DNA of 24,865 nt. Source: Zygnema cylindricum. Its lineage: Eukaryota > Streptophyta > Zygnematophyceae > Zygnematales > Zygnemataceae. Positions 9,958 to 19,200 of this stretch are shown piece after piece. The notes beneath the pieces were generated by a model. The model worked only from the letters and a program-made list of their open reading frames with translations. It did no database searches and had not been told where the DNA came from. Both the position numbers and the translations under genes were made by a program. Each line of letters opens with the position of its first letter. Position 1 is the first letter of the stretch. The DNA lies in the NCBI GenBank assembly GCA_037447655.1, contig JBBHKE010002386.1, forward strand, positions 1-24,865, written 5' to 3'.

Positions 9958-10078
9958 CCGTACGATTTCGAGGTTTAGCCATCATGCTTTCTTTTGATTT
10001 CCTAGAAAGTCGCCGATGATGCATAAGCACGAGAGCTCATCTCCACCGTCCGATCTCGTTGATCCATTGGCACATGCA
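9958..10078. promoter_or_regulatory. 121-bp strongly conserved box, block A
   Basis: This segment differs from the B copy (15451-15571) at only two positions by eye (GCC/GCT and CCA/CCC), while flanking DNA differs far more. It is less AT-rich than its surroundings. It lies 5' of the CCCH exon on the minus strand and holds minus-strand ATGs at 9985 and 9982 that begin MMAKPRNRTEKD before a stop. It could be a 5' UTR/first exon or a core promoter of the CCCH-PARP gene. Confidence 0.5.
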
Positions 10079-10434
10079 ATAAGCCTACCATTTTTTTGTT
10101 TTGGCGTTTAGTTAAATCAAACTACCAAATTATTAGATCTGCAAACGCGGCGGGTAATACAATATAAGTCGCGGTAGGATAGAATCCTTCAATAATTTTG
10201 ATAATGATGGAATTCACGAAAAATAGTGTGGAATAATTTATGTTTTATGATGATGAGGTTGTTAACAATATCTACACTATTGGTGGTGAGCTATGTGCAT
10301 GGATGTTTAGTAATTTGCCGAATGTCAAATTTGCGCCATGAAAATGAAAATAAAAGAACAAAACAAAAGTCTAAAGTCCTTTTTCTAGAAAATGGATAAC
10401 CTCCATAATTGATTTAGCATAGACGTCCAAAAAA

Positions 10435-10656
10435 GTACACCGTGTATCGCTATTAGCATCAATAATTTTTTCGCCACTTAAAACATCTTTCCTCCGTACA
10501 CACTTGTCCGATTTTCATATGGAGACCGCCAATTGGAAGGTGGGAATCTTGGCTTTCAATCGCAACCGTCAGATCCACAATCCGACTAGTGTGTACGGAG
10601 AAAAGATGTTTAAAGTGGCAATAAAAACTTCAACGCTAATAGCGATACACGGTGTA
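10435..10656. mobile_element. MITE copy 2, in block A
   Basis: Ends are GTACACCGTGTATCGCTATT and its reverse complement. Internal arms TCGCCACTTAAAACATCTTT and AGATGTTTAAAGTGGCAATA are also inverted. The length is 222 bp. It sits at the position homologous to the MITE at 22791 and to the empty site at 15945 in block B. The short frame starting MSDFHMETANWK is only the MITE interior. Confidence 0.9.
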
Positions 10657-10830
10657 CTATTTGTCAATTTTAGAATTTGCATAGTTTGGAACTTGGGAAC
10701 TTCGTTTTGTAACCGACCACATGCAGAAAAAAAATACATGTCAAAGCCATTTTTTTGATTAAAATCATAAACTGCATGCAATAAAAAGTTATTTCTCCTT
10801 AAGTATCATTATCGGATGTTTTGACTTTTG

Positions 10831-11640
10831 AGTCTAACTCTGGTATTGTTTTTTTTTTTGGTTCTTTGCTCTTGTTACTATTGTTTTGTTTCATTTCAGT
10901 TTTTAGGCGTAGCTTACTTTCTTGTGACTCTTGTAGTCTCCAAAAGTTTTTTATTTAGTTTTACCCCTTTTGTACTCAGATGGTTTTACCATCGTAATTT
11001 TTGCAATAAAGGTTTCAAATTTTCGTATCTGTGCATCCACACGATACGATATTGTCGGTGCAATTGAATACAGTACAGTAGTACGGTACAGTCTAGGACA
11101 GCGTGGCAATTCAAAGCCAAACCTCAACAAATTTCCTGCTTCGTTGTCGGTACCTCAAAGTGTTCGATGTACACGTGGCAAATGCGGAATTCTGCAACTA
11201 TTTTGAACTTTTAGAAGCCTATTGTTCGAAACTGGTCGCCCCTGGTGTCGGTGCAATAGAGTACGGTACGGTTATGTATTAAGCACTTTTTTTTACAAAA
11301 CATTTTGTACGGAAATACAATACGTCTGTACGGTCACAATTCCCCGATATATTCCTTCACAATTTCTTTGGGCCCGAAAGCTTGTCCGCTCATCTTCCGC
11401 CCCACCCTAATCTAGCCATCCCTATCCTTCACTGCCCCCCTTAATCCTCTGCCGCCCTTTTTCCCCAACATTTTCTTTTCAGCCTTTTCACCACTGTTTA
11501 TTCGCCTCCTTTCCACACCACTCTTCCCCCCCTCCCTCCCTCCCTTCCTCCCGACCTCCATCCCTCTCTTCCCTTCCCTCCCCTTCTCTCACTTCCCCTC
11601 TCCCACCTCAATACCCTTCTGGTGGCCCAGCCCTCCCCTT
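10831..11640. other. Intergenic DNA with GTAC-rich and C-rich parts, no gene seen
   Basis: No recognisable gene. GTAC words cluster near 11070-11100 and 11260-11330. From about 11390 the + strand becomes C-rich (CCCACC, CCCTCCCTCC). Confidence 0.4.
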
Positions 11641-11647
11641 TGCTGCC

Positions 11648-11722
11648 GGGCCGGGAGGGGTGGGAAGGGAAGGAAGGGAGGGGAGGGCGGGAAAAAGGAA
11701 GCCTCCCCTCCCCTCCCTTCCG
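11648..11722 (+). other. G-quadruplex-capable run with hairpin potential
   Basis: From 11648 to 11691 there are about nine runs of three or more G separated by one to six bases, satisfying the usual G4 pattern. AAGGGAGGGGAGGG near 11674-11687 is followed by its complement CCCTCCCCTCCCTT near 11705-11718, so a strong hairpin is the alternative fold. C-rich tracts flank it on both sides. Confidence 0.75.
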
Positions 11723-11837
11723 CTCCATCTTCCACCACCCCCCTCTCTCCTCACAGTAATGGTGCAAAAAAGATAAAAATGTGGATTTTTAGCTGGTTGG
11801 TAAAGAATGGGACTGTACGGAGGAAGGCATAGGCAAA

Positions 11838-11963
11838 AACCAAAGAAAAGCAAATCAAAGGAAAGCAAAGGAAGGTACAAAGGGAAGGGAAGGAAAGGAA
11901 AGGGAAGGAAAGGTAAGGCAAGGCAAGGCAAGGGAAAGGAAGGGAAGGGAAGGGAAGGGAAAA
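11838..11963 (+). repeat. Purine array of 5-bp units (GGGAA, GGAAA, GCAAG)
   Basis: A/G-rich tandem 5-bp units on the + strand, mainly AGGGA and AGGAA variants with a short AGGCA sub-block. The open frame rich in Lys and Gly across it comes from the repeat. Confidence 0.85.
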
Positions 11964-12640
11964 ATAAAGAAAAGAAAGCTGTAGACTGGTACAGCTGGCA
12001 ATGGAAGGTCCATAAATAGAATCGATCTTCCATGAAGATCATAGAAAGTAAAGTTTATTAGAAGCCCTTCTAAATTTTCAATGCTAACATCATATTTGAA
12101 AGATCTTACATGAAGATCGTTGAAAGAAAAACTAATATCGTATCTGAAAATTATAACGTATACCTAACCTAGATGTCGTGTATGCTATACATCACCTAGG
12201 CCGCGATACTATGCTTTTATTACAGCATCAGGATTGTTAGCCCTGTAATGCTCATTCTTCGTTTTGCATTTAGTTTGTTGCTCATTCTTCGTTTTGCATT
12301 TAGTTTGTTCATCAGAAATCCTGTAATCTAAAACGGATGAAAAGAGTTGTATTAGCTGGCTAACGTATTTTTCGACTGCAACCTAATGCCATCAGCTTTA
12401 CAAATCTTCGTGGATAAAATATCTACATGAATACTTAACATATCAAATATTAAGCTTCAGACTTTATGGCGACTGATCCAAACTGACAAAAAAAAAGTTC
12501 CTAGCCTATGTACACCTATGGAATGTAGCTTTTTTATACCTATTGGTTAAGGACAGATATAACAAATGGAAGTCTTATCAAGTTAATAAAAACGTAAACC
12601 GTTAAATATGATTGCCCAAGAGGAGGCAGTGTTGTCGAAG
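11964..12640. other. Intergenic DNA with short repeats
   Basis: No gene recognised. It holds two copies of a small palindrome (GATCTTCCATGAAGATC at 12024 and GATCTTACATGAAGATC at 12102), each followed by a similar GAAAG-rich word, and the 30-bp duplication listed separately. Confidence 0.5.
12250..12309 (+). repeat. Perfect 30-bp tandem duplication
   Basis: 12250-12279 and 12280-12309 are identical base for base (GCTCATTCTTCGTTTTGCAT and onward), indicating a recent duplication. Confidence 0.97.
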
Positions 12641-12852
12641 TTAAAAACAACAGCAGCAAAAAGCAGTTTCCTCTTCCTTTTCGGATTGCCTCCTTTCCCA
12701 ATCCACATAATACTCATGAGCTACTTGAAGACATTCCACAATAGACGACATATCCGGACGTTCGTCCAGAGAATCGCTCGTACATCTCAATGCAATATGA
12801 AATATAGTTTTTAATGTTTTCCGTGGAAATTTGGGCAATAGATTTGAATCCA
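12641..12852 (-). pseudogene. Orphan protein-kinase C-lobe terminal exon (TKL/RLK-like)
   Basis: Minus strand, acceptor AAGAAGCAG at 12853 and TAA stop at 12641, about 70 residues. IFHIALRCTSDSLDERPDMS followed by SIVECLQ matches kinase subdomain XI, including the invariant Arg of the ERPDM motif and the usual final helix. This wording resembles tyrosine-kinase-like and plant receptor-like kinases. A tail of VDWERRQSEKEEE then ends in AFCCCCF, four cysteines that could be lipidated. No N-lobe, HRD or DFG segment lies upstream; immediately 5' on this strand is the 3' end of PARP copy B, whose block edge is about 20 bp from the acceptor. It may be a fragment cut off by the block B duplication. 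Alternatively it is the last exon of a kinase whose intron spans the PARP copy. Confidence 0.6.
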
Positions 12853-12965
12853 CTGCTTCTTTAACTGGCTTTTTGTTATTTTCGTGAAAAGTAAAAATTA
12901 CGAAATGAAAAATTGCGAAAAAAGAACAAAACGAACAATTGTGAAAAAAGTGCTACTTTTGAGAG

Positions 12966-14183
12966 TTATTTGTAGTAAAGAAGAGCAAGAGGCAAACATT
13001 GTTCATTTTGTTGAATGACTATGTGTCCGTGGGAAAATATCTGCAAAAAACGAACAAGAAAATCGCTTGAAATCTTTCCAAAAAGGAAAAAAAGAATGGA
13101 ATAAACAAATGAAGCAGAGAATTGAATAAAAAAATTGAAATAGCGAAAAACCGGAAGCTTTTCTCAGAAACAAAGTATCGAATTAACAAAAGAAATCCTA
13201 CTTCGATTTTCATAAACGCACCAGTGGTTTTTTTTTTTGTTATTCTGGATGTTGTAATAGAGACGAGTATTCGAGAACGAATTGGCATTTTGACACAAAA
13301 GAAAAGGTTGAGATATACCTGGGGGCATGATTGAACTCGTGCCAAAAACATCGCACGGTATCCTGCGAAAACGCACCATGCACTTTTTAACTAGTGGGAC
13401 AGATGTAACAACATTGATGAGAACAAAATACCTTTCTTTCTTTCTTTAACAAACTCCAAGTTTGAAGTCATTTTTCACGATGCACTTAATAGTGTGACTA
13501 ATCTAACAACATTGAAGGGAAAATATAATACCTCGGACAAAAACCCTATCGTTCAAAGTACGGAGTATTGACTTTGTAAAAGGGTGATGTATGTACTGAC
13601 CACCTAAGTTTTCAATTAGTTCGTGTGGTCTATTATAAACTATGTTAAATCTGGATAATCTAGTAGCAAAAATTACTAAAAAAATAATTTAATCTCCAAT
13701 ACATAATACCAAAACATCCGCACAAGCCTACTTATCTCGTTAAACGATGTACCTCGAGAACACAAATGTAATGCATATCTCCAAAAATAACTCCATTCAA
13801 GCAAAGAAAAGACAAATTTGTGACATTTTATCATTCCCCGACTTACCATGTCCATCAAGGTCAGTATAACCATGAGAAGTATCAGGATGGGTGGCAAAAT
13901 AAAGTCCGCCCTTTGTTCTCCCACATCAAAACCGTTGTCGATTATACTTTTTACGAATCGATGCTTGGTTCCGTGAAACACCAACATTTCGTTTTCCCTT
14001 AGAGATTCAAAACCCCAAGAAGATAAAAGATATTTGAAAAAAACTGTCGCTGGCGATGCACAATTGTACTTCCCAGCATCCAAAGGTAAAAGAATAATTT
14101 TTTTGACACATGATTTGTATGCTTTCTCCACCGTCGGATTGCGAACAAAATGGATATGCCCAAGCGTGATACAGTTTGAAAAA
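12966..14183 (-). pseudogene. PARP-type ADP-ribosyltransferase, copy B, frameshifted
   Basis: Same three-exon layout as copy A: 14183-13847, 13362-13319 and 13040-12966. The main exon begins with ITLGHIHFVRNPTVEKAYKS and keeps FHGTKHRFVKSIIDNGFDV. The frame then breaks: copy A has CTCCTC and copy C CTCCCC (plus strand, near 13920), while this copy has one base fewer. The GLYFATHPDTSH part is therefore out of frame and reads EQRADFILPP instead. The main exon is 337 nt, against 338 in A and 341 in C, which confirms the single-base loss. The last exon has His where the catalytic Glu should be (FSHGHIVIQQNE). A sequencing error cannot be excluded from the sequence alone. Confidence 0.72.
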
Positions 14184-14301
14184 CTGTATTCAAACAAAAA
14201 AAGAATCAAATTAACTTAGCGCTTTGTTTGTGATAAAGTGGAATGGACAAAAAGACCAATGTAGTTCAATCATACAATTAAGAAATCTCTACATACATAC
14301 A

Positions 14302-14344
14302 CACACACAACACACACACACACACACACACACAATGTATATAA

Positions 14345-14398
<54 letters not shown>

Positions 14399-14399
14399 T
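14302..14399 (+). repeat. Compound (CA)n-(TA)n-(CA)n microsatellite
   Basis: CA repeat to about 14334, TA repeat 14351-14383, then CA to 14397. The TA part is the left boundary of the 1.6-kb duplication shared with 21195-22794. Confidence 0.95.
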
Positions 14400-15103
14400 A
14401 TTCTAATGTATGGCATTAAACATACCCAAAAGTAGAAGACAAAAGCAAAAAACTTAAAACAAGCAAGTTTACGCAATGTTGCTCCAGTGAAGTATTAAAC
14501 ATTTTTTAATAATTTCATAACATCATACCATAAGTTAAACATTTTATAAGCTTCTTGTGTACATGTCATCAGCATTTAGGAGCACCAAAATTATTAGAGT
14601 ACTTTTATTTACAAAAAATCCACTGGCTATTAGAAGTGAGGAAATTTATCGAAGAACATGGTAGTGATGTCACATAAAATCTGATAGCATTTAACTATTG
14701 CACTTATTGAACTTATTGAATTCGATCAGGTTTCTTGAATTTTAACGAACTTTGATTTAAAAAAGTTGTCGAATGGCGATATATCTGCAGCCATTAGGAA
14801 AAAAAGAAGAAAAAAAAAAGATATCCCATAAACCATGCGTAAGTACCCATTCAAAACCAAAACTTGTCAAAAAATGAACTGAAAAAAACAATAAATCCTA
14901 GCATAAAAAACCAATCAATAAATAATTGAATAAGTAAATTACATGCATCAAGTTCATGTTGAAAAACCCAAGTTAGTATTTTTTGTATACTAGTCAAACA
15001 ACAGTATTGTTCTTTCCCATTGTCTTTCTCATAACATTTTTTTTTTCGAAAACTATTACGACTAACTGTTCTATGTAGCAGTTATACAGTTGGGCTCGTA
15101 AAC

Positions 15104-15244
15104 CTTTTAGAGGAACAAGGCCTTGCCCAGGATGGAGAAATGTACAAAATTGCCTGTTTGGGCAATTATTTCCATAGAGACAAAATGACATTTTGTGACA
15201 ATTTGTTACACAATTTTTTGGGGCGAATGTCGACCTTCTTTGAT
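15104..15244 (-). CDS. CCCH zinc-finger exon, copy B
   Basis: Minus-strand frame gives SFCLYGNNCPNRQFCTFLHP, a C-X5-C-X5-C-X3-H finger, preceded by NCVTNCHK. Proposed donor AAG/GTTTAC at 15103 and acceptor CTAACTAG at 15245. Relative to copy A there is one base fewer (CCCCA versus CCCCGA) upstream of the finger, and the exon start differs, so the reading upstream of the finger is unsure. It would belong with the frameshifted PARP copy B. Confidence 0.45.
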
Positions 15245-15450
15245 CTAGTTAGAGAATTGAAACTTGTCCTTTTCTACAAGAAAAGGAAAGGAAGGAAAAT
15301 TTTAAAACCAAAAAATAAGTAGGAAAGTGAAAAAATATTAAGAGGTGGGAAAGAGAAAAGAGTCACGAAGGTAAGAAAGCAACAAAAGGCAAGAAAGGCG
15401 ATTGAAAATCGATAAACGGTTATGATATTTATACAGATTTTAATTTTTTT

Positions 15451-15571
15451 CCGTACGATTTCGAGGTTTAGCTATCATGCTTTCTTTTGATTTCCTAGAA
15501 AGTCGCCGATGATGCATAAGCACGAGAGCTCATCTCCACCGTCCGATCTCGTTGATCCCTTGGCACATGCA
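15451..15571. promoter_or_regulatory. 121-bp conserved box, block B
   Basis: Copy of the box at 9958-10078 with two visible differences, also present at 22298-22418. It lies at the 5' side of the CCCH exon on the minus strand. Confidence 0.5.
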
Positions 15572-16130
15572 TGAAGCTCACATTCTTTATTTTTTTTTGG
15601 CATTTAGTTAAACCAAACTACCAAATTATTAGATTTGCAAACGCGGCGGGTGATATAATATGAGTCGCGGTAGGATAAAATTATAGAATGCTTTAATACT
15701 TTTGATAATGATGGAATTCACGAGAAATAGTGTGGACTAATTTAAGTTTTATGATGATGAGGTTGTTAACAATGTCTACATTTTTGGTGGTGAGATATGT
15801 GCATGGATGTTTGGTAATTTGTCAAGTGTCAAACTTTGCGCCATGAAAATGAAAACAGAAAATAAAAGAACAAAATAAAAGTCTAAGGTACTTTTTTTGG
15901 ATTGGATAACCTCCATAATTAATTTAGCATAGACGTACAAGAAAGTACTATTTATGGCAATTCTAGACTTCGTAAATTGATTTTTAGTCGGGCTTTGGGA
16001 ACTTCGCTGTGTAACTAACCACATGCAAAAATGCAACACATATCAAAGCAAAATTTTTGAGGAATAGTAAACCACATGCAATGAAAAGATACCTCCTTTG
16101 TATTACTGCTTCATGTTTTGACTTTTGATG

Positions 16131-16505
16131 GTTTTTAATTATTCAAACTTGGTACCGTGTTTTGCTATACAAACAGGTTACCGTATCTTTTCCGTACAAG
16201 CATTATTTTTTTTTGTCCTGAATTGAAAACCGTGTGTTGTCCGTACAAAAAAGCTACCTTTGTTCGTACAGAAAACGTACAACTACCTTACACTAAGAGC
16301 ACTATTTTGTAAATAACCGACCAATTCGGTCCCCTCTAGTGCACAAAGAAGGCTTAATGTTCATCAATTTTATATATTAATTACAGAAGATGTCTCATAA
16401 AATACAACAGATACATTTGCACTGATGAGAGCTGTGTAAAGCTTCTCAAACTCTGTGGAAGGAGTGGAGAATTTGACTAAGGGGAAAACGGGCCTGTTTT
16501 GGCTG

Positions 16506-16538
<33 letters not shown>

Positions 16539-16920
16539 GGGACAAATAGTCCATGTCTACATTGTAAACCTCTCTCTTATAATGGAATTTCGGACTACCA
16601 ACTATTTACGCCTACATTTGTGATTATTACTTTCTAATTCTTCTAGTTTTGTCGATGCCTAATAATAATTGTAATCATTTGCTACTTAGCTGAATACAAC
16701 TATCTTGCCTTTCCCACTATTGATGTGATCTACCTCTCTTTACCTCTCCCTGTTCCTATTTCTCCCTTTGTGTTCTATCTGGTGATGCCCTATTCTGTGA
16801 TTACACGTGGTAGGTCTACCCATCTAGATCTTTACACGTGGTTTCGTCACGATCGCTCGAATGGTTGACCACAGTTTTCGCATCTTGGGTACGTCAACAA
16901 ACATGATTTAGCTTATTTAA

Positions 16921-16968
<48 letters not shown>

Positions 16969-16979
16969 TTTATTTTTTT
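16131..16979. other. Intergenic DNA, GTAC words, poly-T and TA microsatellite
   Basis: No gene recognised. CCGTACAA and CGTAC words cluster at 16180-16280. A run of 29 T occupies 16506-16534 and a (TA)n array 16922-16960 is followed by more T-rich DNA, marking the left edge of block C. Confidence 0.5.
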
Positions 16980-19200
16980 TTGTTACAAAGCTTTCTTTTA
17001 TTGAGAAATTCTAAGACAAAGAGCCCTAACAAGTATGAAACCCTACAAGTATAGACCCTTTAAAAAGTAACAGGATACAAAATGTTAAAAATATCTTAAC
17101 TTCCGAGGCAAAATACACCATCCTCTATGCACATGTGAATTGTCTCAAACAGAAAAACGATGGTCAAAATAGTGCCTAAAATTAAATGGGAAAATTTTGT
17201 GGGGGAAAATGTGGGGAAATTAAAGGTGACCAAAGGTGGGAAATTGAGAACAAACAAACAAACAAAAAGAAAATGCTTCAATTACATTTGTCTCAAATTA
17301 CAAAATTACACAATTCTTTTGTCACTGAATTTCGTTAAAGCTTGGGTGGAAAACGAGTCCAAATGCTGGCTATATCTTCTATGCTTTTTCTTTTTGCAAT
17401 TATTTTCTTAACGAGCTTCAAACTATTTAAAAAAAAAAATCTATCTTTTTTGTTAAAAGAAAAACTGCGGAAAAAAACTTGAATATTTTTTTTTTTTTTA
17501 TGAAATATAGGAAAAAAAATGTGAAAGAAATGCTCTTTTTGGAGTTATTTATAGTAAAGAAGAGCAAGGGGTAAACAATCTTCATTATTGCGAACGACTA
17601 TCTCATCGTATTTTCCCTGCAAAAAAGCAAATAAAAAAATGACTCTATATGTTTTTAAAAGAAAAAATGGAATATACAAATGAAATAAAAAATTGAATAA
17701 AAAAAATGAAATAGCGGAAGAACCGAAAACTCTTCTTAAAAACACCGAGTATCAAATTAAATGCTTTGATTGTCATTAACACACATTTTTTTCTTTTTTT
17801 CGTTATTCCGGATTATGTAATAAAAAATAATTTTCGAAAATGCACTATTTGACGCAAAAAAAAAAAAGGTTGAAAAAAGGTTTCACCGGCGTTTATCCTC
17901 CCTCGGCTCACACGTGCCAAAAACATCGCACGATATCCTACAAAAACGCACTATTTACTTTAATTAGTGCTGAAAATATATAGCAACATGGATGGGAAAT
18001 AATACCTTTCTCTCTTTCTTCCTTCCTTTATTCTTTCTTTAACTAAATTCCAAAAACAATGAAGGGAATTATAAAAACTAATTTCAAATTTCCAATCGTA
18101 GGTCAATAATACTATCGTTCAAAAGTACGAACTATTGACTTTGTACCAAGATGACGTATGCACTGACAGTTGTATTGTGAATAAATTTTCAATTTATTCA
18201 TGTGGTCTATAATAAACTGTGTTAAACCTGGATAATCTAGTGGCAAAAAAATACTGTAAATTATGTCAAATCTCAATAATCTAGTATGAAAAATGTCCAC
18301 ACATTTTGTAATTATCTCGGTAGACGATGTACTTTGAGAACACAAATGTAATGCATATCTCCAAAAAATGACTCCATTCAAACAAAGAAAAGATAAATCT
18401 GTGACATTTTTTTCATTTCTCGACGTACCTTGCCCATCAATTTCTGTATAACGATGAGAAGTATCAGGATGGCTGGCAAAGAAAAGTCCGCTATTTGTTC
18501 TCCCCACATCAAAACCGTTGTCAATTATACTTTTTTCAAACCTGTGTTTTGTTCCATGAAACAATAGCCTTTCGTACTCCCTTAGGGATTCAAAACCCCA
18601 AGAAGGTAAAAGACATTTGAAAAACGTTGTAGCTGGCGTTGTACATGTCTCTTGATTAAGAGGGATCGAAGGCAAAAAAACGGTATTTTTGAGATATGAA
18701 TTGTATGCATTCTCCACCCTCGGATTCCGGACAAGATGGATATACTCAAGCTCGGTAGAAATCAGATAACTGTATTTAAACAAGGAAAGAATTAAATCAA
18801 GAATCAAATCAGTTAAATCTCTGTTTGCGATAAATAGTCGAATCGGCAAAAATTCTGTATTCAGCTATACAATTAAGAAATCGTTTTTTTCCTGCAAATG
18901 TATGGCATAAAACCTACCTAGATCTAGAAGATTTGAGCAAAAACTTAAACAAACAGGTATACACTGTTGATTCAGCAAATTAGAGTGGCATACAGTTTTT
19001 TACAATTTTGTAACATCATACCACAATTAAATTAAACATTTTTTAGGTTCTTGTGTGCATGTAATTAACATTTTTGAGCCCCAAAAGTATTGGAGTATTA
19101 ATATTTAACAACAAAACTCCACTGGCTAATAAAAATCAGACAATTCATCAAAGAGTATGGTAGTGATGTCACATAAAATCTCATAGCATTCAACTATTGC
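16980..19200 (-). repeat. Segmental duplication block C, left part
   Basis: Homologous to block A from about 6990 to 9240, more diverged than A is from B. It ends where the 9-bp minisatellite begins at the position of the short seed in A and B. Confidence 0.82.
17545..18769 (-). CDS. PARP-type ADP-ribosyltransferase catalytic domain, copy C (partial gene)
   Basis: Exons on minus: 18769-18429, 17937-17912 and 17616-17545 (TAA). Donors GTACGT and GTGAGC, acceptors TTGTAG and TTTTGCAG; frames join. Key segments: YIHLVRNPRVENAY, FHGTKHRFEKSIIDNGFDVG, GLFFASHPDTSHRY, YRAMFLAR, then GKYDEIVVRNNEDCLPLALL. The last segment aligns with PARP1 YNEYIVY, so the catalytic Glu is kept here, but the triad Tyr of the GLYFA motif is Phe, giving H-F-E. 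The middle exon is 26 nt because it uses a donor right after FLAR; A and B lack that donor and run to 41 and 44 nt. There is a net 1-codon insertion (IPLNQET region) against A. The 5' part, if any, would come from the CCCH exon at 21951-22091 across a repeat-filled intron. Confidence 0.75.

Larger units (their letters stand above)
6990..10830 (-). repeat. Segmental duplication block A (CCCH/PARP unit)
   Basis: Block A is homologous along its length to B (12872-16130) and to C (16980-19200 plus 21195-23190). Its left part (about 6990-7440) matches C (about 16980-17410) but not B, whose homology begins near 12872. Shared landmarks in order: PARP terminal exons, main PARP exon, CTAATGTATGGCAT word, a short CTTATTGAA seed, CCCH exon, the 121-bp conserved box and a MITE site. 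Edges are approximate. Confidence 0.85.
14346..15948. repeat. Recent 1.6-kb duplication, donor or sister copy in block B
   Basis: It matches 21195-22794 almost base for base. Landmarks keep a constant offset of 6847 from 14401 to beyond 15322; one C/T difference near 14436 and a 1-bp indel near 15889 are visible. The left limit is the TA microsatellite and the right limit is the GTAC at 15945-15948, where the other copy has a MITE. Confidence 0.95.
12872..16130 (-). repeat. Segmental duplication block B (CCCH/PARP unit)
   Basis: Homologous to block A from about 7470 to 10830. The right part (14346-15948) is almost identical to 21195-22794. It lacks the MITE found in A and C. The left edge lies just beside the orphan kinase exon. 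Confidence 0.88.

Noticed and set aside
10504-10758. Open frame starting MSDFHMETANWK and its relative at 22859
   Set aside because: Both lie in the interior and right arm of the MITE and have no protein family signal.
11498-12042. Minus-strand frames rich in Gly, Arg, Pro and Phe
   Set aside because: They are translations of C-rich and purine repeats; composition explains them.
15140-15322. 60-codon plus-strand frame repeated at 21987
   Set aside because: It is antisense to the CCCH exon and is duplicated only because the whole 1.6-kb tract is.
17890-17937. Longer middle exon for PARP copy C ending at GCCG/GTGAAA
   Set aside because: It would put the last exon out of frame; the GTGAGC donor after FLAR keeps the YDEIVV reading.
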